A DNA stretch of 24,397 bases. Source: Spirogloea muscicola (Eukaryota > Streptophyta > Zygnematophyceae > Spirogloeales > Spirogloeaceae). The position numbers and the translations under genes were made by a program. Location of the stretch: contig WELB01000240.1 of the NCBI GenBank assembly GCA_009602725.1, positions 28,538 through 52,934 of the forward strand, in the 5' to 3' direction. The notes beneath the pieces were generated by a model. The model searched no databases. It saw only the letters and a list, made by a program, of their open reading frames with translations, and was not told where the DNA came from. The stretch's first letter is position 1. The number at the start of each line of letters is the position of its first letter. Below, piece by piece: positions 1 through 7,693 of this stretch.

Positions 1-2351
1 CCCCGCGCGGCGCCGCGCCCTCGACGAGAAGGCTGCGGAGCTGGCGCAGCTGTCGTCCGCTGAGGCGGGCGCCTCGCGGCTGAAGGACGGCGGTGATGCG
101 GACGCCGCAGCCGTCCGCAGTGGCGCCATGGGCAGGCGAGCGCCGAGGACGCAAGCGCTGCACGCGGCGCTTGCGCCGCCGTCTGGGGCCCGCATGCCAG
201 CCGCCGCGGCCCGTCGTCCCAGCGAGCCTCACGAGCAGTGGCAGCTGGCGGTGCCACTGCGAGGGGGCGCAGGCAGGAGGCGCTGCAGCTGATTGACGAG
301 AGCCTGGATGGCGGCCACGAAGACAAGGCCCTCGCTCTGGCGCGGGCCTTGCAGGAGGCCGAGGGCGGTCTCCGGGGCTTCGGCACGGCCTCGCAGGTAA
401 ACGTCGCTCTCCTGTGCACCTGGGAAGCAGCCGCACCGCATCGCACTCCCGGCCCCCTGAGGCTGCGTCCGCTTGTACTGCTGATGCTGCCGGTCATGCT
501 GTGCACCGCAAGGGGCTCCTGCGCTGCACCGGGCAGGACGAGTAGTGGTGATGGCAGCCACGAAAGGGGCGTGCTTGACCACCTTGACCCTGGTCGTTCA
601 AAACAGGTGCCGCAGCGGGCATACACCTTGGAGGAGCTTCGTCTCAACAAGATTGAGACATCCAGATTCTTGGCGCCGGTGGACAGCACACTGGGGGGCG
701 TGAAGCGCAACCTCCAATTGGCAGGGCTCGCCGGGTTGCTTGCGCTCTGGCAGGGCCTTCACCTGGACCAGCTCCAGCTGCTGGGCATTGCGGTGCCCAT
801 CCTCTTTCTTGGTACGGCTGACCAGGTAGAGCGAGCCCGGTGCGACGATGGAGACGCGTATCCTGTGAGCTAGCTGCCATGCATGCTGGAAGACCTTGCA
901 AGGCAGAGGCAAGACCTTGTATCTGTTGCGACGCTCTGGCATGCATGAGCTGGTTTACGGCAGGTTAGTGTCAGCTGTCATTGTAAGGGGCTGCATAGCC
1001 TGCCCACTTCAGGCAATTCGTTCGACCCTGCCATGTGCTCACATGAAGCCTGTAGTCACTGCAGATTGCATTTGGAGGTGGAGTTGAGGCTCTCATATTG
1101 GACACGCTGGGCCGAGTTCTCAGCCCTAACTACAACGAACGAGTAGCACAGGTGAGAAAGAAGTCTCTTTCCCGCCAATCACTGATTGGCCTTCACCTCA
1201 TTCGGCCTTCTTTTCAGCTTGTGGTGCTCGGCACAAGCTACGAGCTCTTGCCTGCATTGCTTGACATATTTAGCAGCAGTTTGACAAGCAGCATCATACT
1301 GCTGGATGCATCAGGATGATTGCAACAACTTTTCTCCACCTTTGTTTGCAGCATGAGGCTGGGCACTTTCTTGTCTCTTACCTCCTTGGAATCCTGCCCA
1401 AGGGTTACACTCTATCGAGTCTGGACGCGCTCCGACGATATGCAGCGCTTAATGTGCAAGCAGGGACTCAGTTTGTAGACACAGACTTCCAGAGAGAAGT
1501 GTGCACAACCTTGTCCTTGTGGAATGAACCCCACCTTTAGTCCTTGAGTGTCTCACGTAGGCTCATGCATTCTACATATACGTTCTATCATCAAGCTTCA
1601 CTGCTTGAGAACACCTTCCAGTAAGAAGTCCTCGTGATGGCTTCTTTGCAGTCTAGTGCCCAGCCTGCGTCGATGAGCTCTAGTCAGACGCTATTGATTC
1701 ATTTGCATTTGCTTTGCTTGTGCAGGTCAATTCTGGCCAACTGACATCCAGTGTAAGTCCAAGATCCAACGAAGCTCTGGCAGCCAGCTCATGGTCTACC
1801 TTGGAGATACATTGAAGATAACAAGCACACTGTCAGCTATTGCACCAGCTAGGGTTGATATTGGGGTGCCTTTGGCTTTGCAGATGCTCGACAAGTTTGC
1901 ATGTGTGGCGCTTGCTGGCGTGGCCACAGAGTATCTGGTGTACAATATTGCAGAAGGAGGACTAGCTGATGTCATGCAGGTATTGTGTTCTTTAAGGCTT
2001 GGCTTGCCATAGGAGAGAACCTCTTGAAGCTGAGACTGAGACTGCGCTTCTTGCGATGGCAGTCGGTGCTGGAATCTATCATCATTCACGACACCCCCTT
2101 CAATGCCAGCTAAACGACACTGTCTTACTACTTCTATGCTTGTGCAGTTGGATAGTATCATGAAAGGTCTGGGTTTCACACAGAAGAAGGCAGATGCGCA
2201 GGTCCGGTGGGCAATTCTCAATACCGTTACACTCTTGCGACGTCATCGCAACGTGCATCGGAAGCTTGTGCAGGCCATGACTGCAGGTAGATCTGTTGGA
2301 CAGTGTATTCAGGTGATTGAGGACGAACTCATGAGTGCTCCAAGTATATAG
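1..2351 (+). CDS. FtsH-like HEAGH metallopeptidase, plant VIR3/stress-regulated type (5' partial)
   Basis: Readable exons are 277-396, 607-825, 1065-1151, 1352-1498, 1726-1752, 1884-1979 and 2148-2351 (stop TAG), all joined in phase 0 with GT-AG introns. Exon 4 opens with HEAGH, the zinc-binding and catalytic motif of M41/FtsH peptidases, followed by LLGILPKGYTLSSLDAL. Exon 6 carries ALAGVATEY and EGGLAD, where FtsH enzymes supply a further metal-ligand Asp. Exon 7 has LGFTQKKADAQVRW and ends in CIQVIEDEL. No AAA+ ATPase domain is present, as in the plant plastid family that includes VIRESCENT3 and the so-called stress-regulated proteins, so plastid thylakoid or envelope protein turnover is the inferred role. 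Exon 2 (NLQLAGLAGLLALW) probably holds a membrane segment. Exon 5 is only 27 nt. Another frame (ALDEKAAELAQLSS, from about position 20) may be an upstream coiled-coil exon, but the start codon lies outside the window. The family is clear; the 5' structure is not. Confidence 0.86.
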
Positions 2352-3321
2352 CACTTTGAAGGGCAACTGTGGTGCATACTAGGACTTACTTTCCTGCCAT
2401 ATCAGCCTTGAATATGTGGAGCAGGAATCTCCTGAGCACCTTTGTGCGAGAATTCGAGTCACAGAGGACAGGAAATGAGTGAAGCAATGCCTGTGGGTAG
2501 CTTCATGTTCCAAATGCTGCAGCAATCTATGCTGTGCTAAGGACTTGCTGGACCACAGTTTGCTCGGTCTTCCTACATAACTCATGACCCGCAGCACCTC
2601 ACTCTTCCACCTCCATTACAAGCCATCACGTCCGCACCTTCCCCTTGCGGATCCGTGTATCTAGGTCCTGTAATGTTTGGCTTACATGGCCGGAGTCAAG
2701 CAAAGCTTCTTCAAGTAAAGTGAGTTTTCCATGCAATATTGTGGTGGATGCACACTCGGAGGCTTGGGACAGTTCAGTAGTCCTGGTAAGCACAACACGT
2801 AATGTCGAAATTGTTGCACCAGTCTGATGACACAGAATATACTGTGGCACCTTCTGACGACACCTTCTGACACATGACATTCTAGATCCAAATCAATGAA
2901 ACATACACTGGCGATGTGGTCTCGAGCAGAATGCAAACCTGCACGTAAATGCTGCCTAGTAGGCCCTTGGGCCGCATCAGACCACCTAACAAGTAGACCA
3001 CCTGCAAGAGAATCAGTCCTGGTGACTGACGGCCTTTCTTTGTCAGCTGCAGAAGCAGATGCTGGCAAACAACACACTCTTAGGATGATGGAAAGTGATG
3101 ATGCCTTGACATTGGTAGCGCAGCCACAGTTGGTAATTTCTGTTTTGGTACACGAAGTGTTACTCAAAGGGCCCTACTCGTAGCTAGACAGCATCCTACA
3201 GGACCAACTGCTTGTCAGCAAGCACCCTCTACTGGTTGGAGAGCCCTTGATCTAAGAATGATACGCCATGAGAATGTGGACTGATAGTGGCAGAGCTAGT
3301 GCGTGGTTGCATCGCTAAGGC
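2352..3321. other. Tail-to-tail intergenic region (3' UTRs)
   Basis: This stretch lies between the convergent metallopeptidase and methyltransferase genes and should hold both 3' UTRs. A TGTAA motif, the usual chlorophyte polyadenylation signal, occurs on the plus strand near 2669. Open frames here (for example 2896-3183 plus and 2682-3167 minus) show no recognisable motifs, so I see no gene. Confidence 0.5.
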
Positions 3322-5542
3322 TCAGGCAGTGCCAGTCACTGTGCGATGCCTTGGATCAGAGAGCACTGAATGGACATTGCTGAATCCGACTGCGCGCATG
3401 GCCTCTTCTAAATCCAGTTGGTAATATTGGTCTGTATATGGCTCTGTGGACTTCATCAGTGTAAACAAAACAGGCGGAAGATTCTGCAACAGCAGGATAA
3501 AACGATGCTGAGAGTCCAAATGAGAAGTGATCAAGTACGAGCTTAACGAAGTGGCGGAACTTCACAAGGTGTGCCATAATGATGGCAAGCTGATCATACC
3601 AGAGTAACCTGAAGTTGACCCTGCCAGCTTACCTGGATGATCTTCGACTTGGGCTGCAGATATCAGGCCAGCCAAGGGTCCAAGGACATGGCATCCATTG
3701 CCATGAAATATTGTTACAGACAGTCATGACAACCACGACAAATGACCGCGTGTAGACATAGCGATTGTAAGTCTTCTTGGATTCCTAACATTGTTGTGTC
3801 TTCTCAAAGATGCAGCCAAGCACTGCTTGGCACTGCACTCAACATGTATATAGGCAGTATGAAAGGATGGTCTCTCTTACAGAGTTGTCTGTGATGGCAA
3901 GTGTGCCTCCCCGCCGGAGCAATCGCTTTGCCTCCTCAAGAAGTGACAGTGTGGCAGCTGATGGGCATTCATGAATCTGCACAATAACAATGTGGGGACC
4001 ACTGAATGTCCACATTGCACTATTGGAGAACTGCTTCAACTTTCCTAATTCTGGAGTCAGACATATCCTGCTGCTACATGATCATTTTGCAAGCTGAACT
4101 GTCCTTGAGCCAGTAGGAGATGAGGTCAGTACCACAAATGACAAGGTTATGATGTCATAGGAAGCTGATGGGAGGCTGGTTGCCTCGCCCTTGGCATGCA
4201 GCCACCTGATGGGCTGTCGGCCCTCTGCAACAGCCTCGCGCTTCTCACGGAGCTGCGCGACTGCCAGGAAGTACGGCGAGAGGTCCAGACCCTGGCAGCC
4301 ACAACCCTAACGCTGAGAAACTGCATCCTGTGGTTGCAGTGTGGCGGACTTGGGCGGGCAAATAAGAGCATCCTGTTCAGCTGGGAGCCTTGTCAAGATT
4401 CAGCTGACAAGCTCAAGCCCACACCGTGACGTGCGCGCCTAAAAAGGCCGTGGCAAGGTATCGTGTGCTGGCGCCTGTGGCGCAACCGATGTCCAGCACG
4501 GCCTTCACCGGGAAGCCGCCTGAGTGGCGCTGGTGGTGGGCCTGAGTGGCCCCCAGCCATCCGCCCCGGAGCATTTCCACAGCCTCCCCTACAGTAGCCG
4601 CAGTGGGGATCGCTCGTCTGCACATGGAGAGAGTTGCCGCCTCCACCTCCGCGGCAGCCTGCAGCAGGAGCACCTGACCTGAGTGCGCTGCTACTCATGG
4701 CCGCCCAGCAGGCACTGCTAAGTCGGTTTCGGTCCTCACTCAGTTCTTGAGCAAGCATTGGCAGCGTGCTAAATCGACTGCATCTTCGGGTGGGCTGGCG
4801 TCAGGGAGGTGCAGGGGAGAGCAAGCCAGTCTTCTTACGTACCTCCCAGCACAGGTTGCCATCCTTGTAGGCGTGGAACTCCTGCAGGTAATCTGCGGCA
4901 AGTGCGGCGTGAGCACCCACGCATGACTCCACGTCTCCGTGCCGACGAGGCGCTGTTGCCAGGGCCAGCGGGCCCTCTTGTGCAGTTCCGGCCGAGTGAG
5001 GAGACAGCGGCTGCTGATAAGCCAGCGGAGGGCATACGGGGAGGGGGTTTGGAGGGCATGTGCGTTGCCGCTAGTCGGCAGCTCAGTGCCTCTCGGCAGC
5101 CCCGTGTAAGAGAAAGAGAGGGGGCTGCTCACAGTCCGGGTAGGCGAAGGACTTGTCCTCCACCAGCTCCTTCTCGGCGCGCAGCGCGGGGTCGGCCAGC
5201 GTGCGCGCCGCCATCTCCCGCCACGGCACGCCGTTCTTCTCCGCCGTCCTGCGCCGGCGGCGCGGGCCTGCTCAGGCGCGCGTGCCAAAAGCGGGGGCGG
5301 CAGGGAGGGCGCAGGGCAGGGGCACGGGCGCACTGGATGAGGACGCGGCGCGCGGCCAGCTTGAGGAGGGCGAAGAGCGGGCGGACGCGCATGAGCGCGT
5401 TGACGGCGCGCGACAGCGGCTCGTCGCCCGTCCACCGTGGCCGCTCCAGCTCGCCCTCCTCGAACTGCCCAGGCGCGGGCCACGGCGCCAGGCTCGCGCG
5501 GCGCGGCGCCGCGGGCCATAGCGGGGGCGGCGCGGCGGCCAT
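3322..5542 (-). CDS. Plastid-type SAM-dependent methyltransferase (Methyltransf_11 fold)
   Basis: Eight exons on the minus strand give a closed frame of 348 residues: 5542-5334, 5248-5133, 4892-4843, 4658-4425, 4291-4133, 3976-3881, 3653-3633 and 3483-3322 (stop TGA). Every junction is GT-AG and keeps phase. Motif I is VLDIGCATGAS (about residues 179-189), the SAM-binding glycine loop; GLDLSPYFLAVAQ follows as motif II, then IHECP and LLRRGGTLAITDNS. The end is NLPPVLFTLMKSTEP and DPRHRTVTGTA. This order matches a plant/algal family whose substrate is unknown to me. The N-terminus (MAAAPPPLWPAAPRRASLAP) is basic and alanine-rich, so a chloroplast transit peptide is likely. I chose the ATG at 5542 for its GCCGCCATGG context; an in-frame ATG at 5770 would add 76 residues. 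The seventh exon is a 21-nt microexon encoding PKSKIIQ. The gene is head-to-head with the sterol reductase across the retroelement-derived spacer. Confidence 0.9.
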
Positions 5543-5868
5543 GGCGGCGGAGCTGGCCAGGACGGCGGCTGCCGGCGGTGGAAGCGCGGCCTGAAGTAGA
5601 CGGGCTGTGAAGAGGGGCCAGAGGACGGAGGGGCCTAAGGGCCTGTTCACACCTGGTCGCGTGGTCGCGTCGAGGGGTACGTGTCGCGCGTCGTATGGAA
5701 CGAACGGCTTTGCAGCCCTGCGCGCCACCCGCCACGACGGCGCCACATCGGACGCTGACCAGGACGACATTTGCCCCCGCTAAGGAGGAAACGGCGCCGT
5801 GTGCCACGAGGGCGGTCGAAGTTGGTCCCCTCCTCCCCAAGAAAAAAGGGCTCGCCCATTGAGAATAT

Positions 5869-5887
5869 GGGCTGGAACAGCCAGCCC
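5869..5887. repeat. Short perfect hairpin (7-bp stem)
   Basis: GGGCTGG and CCAGCCC are perfect inverted repeats separated by a 5-nt loop (AACAG). It sits 87 bp before the second hairpin in the same purine-rich stretch. Function unknown. Confidence 0.6.
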
Positions 5888-5974
5888 AAAAAAGAATGAA
5901 CAGAGTACAAGAAGAGGGGGGGGGAAGCCCGGCGAAGCCCTAAGGCGAAGCAGCAGAAATGACAAGCACACAAG

Positions 5975-5999
5975 AAATCGGGCCAAGAGGGCCCGATTT
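5975..5999. repeat. Perfect hairpin (10-bp stem, 5-nt loop)
   Basis: AAATCGGGCC at 5975-5984 is perfectly complementary to GGCCCGATTT at 5990-5999 around the loop AAGAG. A T at position 6000 and C-rich DNA follow. It may be a structural part of a decayed mobile element or of a transcript end; the sequence alone does not decide. Confidence 0.7.
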
Positions 6000-6308
6000 T
6001 GACCACCCCCCCTTCCCCCCGCGGACCCGCCCCAAAAACAGAGCCAGCTGGCACCGCCCCCCTCCCAAGTCGACGAAATTGCAGGCGGCCTCGGCCTCCG
6101 TGGCCGCGACCACCCCTCTTGCATCTCCTGACGAGAGGTTACTGAGCGAGAGAGAAAGACATCCCTGGCTGATGCCTTTTTCCTCTTGGGTACTGAGACG
6201 TCACCTTGGGCACCTTGGTTTCGGTTTCCGTATCATGTAGCCCTGTTTACTTTGCCCTAGACTCTGCCTGAACAATCTGTCGGCTTGAATTGGCCTCCAT
6301 TTCATTTC

Positions 6309-7103
6309 ATGCGCCCCGCGCGCCTTCTCTCCCTTCGGCTTTCTGACAACCTTTTCCGCACGGCGCTCCACCACCACCTTGGCCTCCCCCCCCCTTGCTT
6401 GGCTGGCATCCGCCAGTGCGAGTGTGGCCACATTGCCGACGACAAGCTCGCCTTAGCTTCGCACATGCTGAGGTGTGTTGAGGGGGGTGAGCGCATTGCC
6501 TCCCACGACCTACTAAGGGATACCATGTTTGGCATTGTGCGAGAGGCGGGATATCATCCGGCGATGGAGGTGTCTGGGATCATGCCAATCTCCTCAAGGC
6601 GCGGCAAGCCATACGTGCGGCGTCTGGACGTGGTCGCTACCCCGCGGGGCGGTGGGCCTCGTCTGCTCTTGGACGTGGTACTGATCGACGCATACAAGGC
6701 TGGCGCACCAACGTCAACCGTGTCTGGCTGGGCCACGTCCAGCGCGGAGCGCAAGAAGGAGCGGCACTACCATGATCATCCTCGAGGGGACCATCTTTAC
6801 CCGTGTGCCATGGATATCTATGGAGGCTACGGCGTGAAATGGTCCTCCCTGATCCAGCATCTGGCCCGGCTGGTTGATGCGCGTCGTCGAAGTCGGGGGG
6901 GCAGCTTGGGCCACTCCAGCATTCCGCAGGCCTTAGTTGCATATTATAGAATGCGGCTCTCGCTTAGTTTGCAGCGCTCGCAAGCATTGGCTCTTCATCA
7001 ACGTGCAGGGCGCGCTCTAAGTCAGGCCTCCGGCTTTCGTGGCGGCGCTCCAGCTCCCCAAGTTAGCTTGTCAGATTTGTTTGTGCTCACCCGTGGGTAC
7101 TAA
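6309..7103 (+). CDS. LINE ORF2 C-terminal fragment: zinc knuckle plus restriction-like nuclease domain
   Basis: This uninterrupted frame (first ATG 6309, stop TAA ending 7103; about 264 residues) looks like the end of an algal retrotransposon polyprotein. It begins with NLFRTALHHHLGLPPP, the kind of segment found after the reverse transcriptase. Next comes a zinc-binding pattern, C-x-C-G-x11-H-x3-C (CECGH to HMLRC), then RDTMFGIVREAGYHPAMEV. A block of the form RRLDVVATPRGGG-LLLDVVLIDAY follows, whose spaced Asp residues resemble a PD-(D/E)XK restriction-like endonuclease core. The C-terminus is basic, with QRSQALALHQRAGRALSQASG, and ends in LFVLTRGY. An upstream TTG at 6285 leaves the frame open further 5', as expected for a truncated copy rather than a gene with its own start. 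Whether it is expressed is unknown. A domesticated orphan nuclease is possible but unproven. Confidence 0.7.
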   Translation: MRPARLLSLRLSDNLFRTALHHHLGLPPPCLAGIRQCECGHIADDKLALASHMLRCVEGGERIASHDLLRDTMFGIVREAGYHPAMEVSGIMPISSRRGKPYVRRLDVVATPRGGGPRLLLDVVLIDAYKAGAPTSTVSGWATSSAERKKERHYHDHPRGDHLYPCAMDIYGGYGVKWSSLIQHLARLVDARRRSRGGSLGHSSIPQALVAYYRMRLSLSLQRSQALALHQRAGRALSQASGFRGGAPAPQVSLSDLFVLTRGY

Positions 7104-7106
7104 TGT

Positions 7107-7250
7107 CATCTTAGGTACCTTAGATTAGGTCTCCGTATTATGTAGCATTGTTTAGTCTGCACTCGACTCTGCCTGAACAATGTATTGGCTTGAATTGGCC
7201 TCACTTTGACTTCATGCGCACCGCGCGCCTTCCCTCTCCTCAGCTCATCT
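7107..7250 (+). repeat. Second copy of the LINE 3'-flank unit
   Basis: This aligns with about 6199-6345. Both copies contain the ordered blocks TATTATGTAG / TATCATGTAG, ACTCTGCCTGAACAAT, GGCTTGAATTGGCCT and GCGCACCGCGCGCC / GCGCCCCGCGCGCC. The two copies flank the intact reading frame as direct repeats about 908 bp apart. After about 7240 this copy jumps directly to an ORF-end sequence, so the frame interior is deleted in this unit. Confidence 0.8.
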
Positions 7251-7650
7251 GACTTCCTACTGCTGACGGGGGGGTACTAAGAGCGCCCTGGCTGCCTAGC
7301 CTGTGGCTCCGTCGTGAACACCTGTACGCATCTGGCTGGCCTTCACAGCCGCTCTTTTCATACCAGCAGCCGGTTTCTCCCGCCTTGAGCGAATTCGTTC
7401 ATCTATGTGCCTACAGCGGTCCCAGGCGATTGCTTTGTATCGCCGGGCTGGTCGCGCCCTTGCAGCAGCCTCTGGTTTGCGCAACGGGGTTGCTCTTCCT
7501 CCCCTCAAGCTCATTTGACTTGCTACTGCTGGCACGGGGGTATTGAGGGCGCCCTGTCTGCCTAGCCTTTGGCTCCGTCACGAACACCTGTATGCATCTG
7601 GCTGGCAGCTTACAGCCGATTCTTCAATATCAGCAGCCGCATTCTCTTGA
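7251..7650 (+). repeat. Tandem LINE-tail units, period about 266 bp
   Basis: Two copies, starting at GACTTCCTACTGCTG (7251) and GACTTGCTACTGCTGG (7517), share the order ORF end, stop codon, GCGCCCTG(G/T)CTGCCTAGCC, GGCTCCGTC, GAACACCTGTA(C/T)GCATC and CAGCAGCCG. Between them lies a decayed coding piece, QRSQAIALYRRAGRALAAASG (7412-7474), which is homologous to the end of the intact frame. The second copy stops about 44 bp before the start codon of the sterol reductase. Confidence 0.8.
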
Positions 7651-7693
7651 GCTGGCTAGCTCGCCAGCTCGGGCCCAGCGGCGCAGGGCGGGT

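Larger units (their letters stand above)
5543..6185. other. GC-rich spacer upstream of the methyltransferase
   Basis: There is no recognisable gene here. The part next to 5542 should hold the methyltransferase promoter and 5' UTR. From about 5800 the composition changes to purine- and C-rich homopolymer runs with two short perfect hairpins, which suggests repeat-derived DNA. Open frames across it encode only low-complexity Arg/Pro/Gly-rich peptides. Confidence 0.5.
6186..7650 (+). mobile_element. Degenerate head-to-tail array of LINE (non-LTR retrotransposon) 3' ends
   Basis: The block contains one long C-terminal LINE reading frame (6309-7103) and at least two shorter relics of similar units. 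ORF ends encoding forms of S/FDLLLLARGY followed by a stop recur at about 7075-7103, 7250-7276 and 7515-7540. A sequence starting TGGGTACT at 6186, with CTCTGCCTGAACAAT and GGCTTGAATTGGCCT inside, recurs at about 7095-7230. A second 3' tail type (GCGCCCTGGCTGCCTAGCC and relatives) occurs at about 7285 and 7550, with a period near 266 bp. Clustered, truncated copies are typical of algal LINEs such as the Zepp group of Chlorella and Coccomyxa; that link is from general knowledge and is unverified. No reverse transcriptase domain is in the window. Confidence 0.75.

Noticed and set aside
4740-5840. Long minus-strand open frame of 366 codons
   Set aside because: It is a shadow of the methyltransferase exons 1-3 in another frame; it is Arg/Pro/Ala-rich and has no motif, whereas the spliced frame gives the full conserved family pattern.
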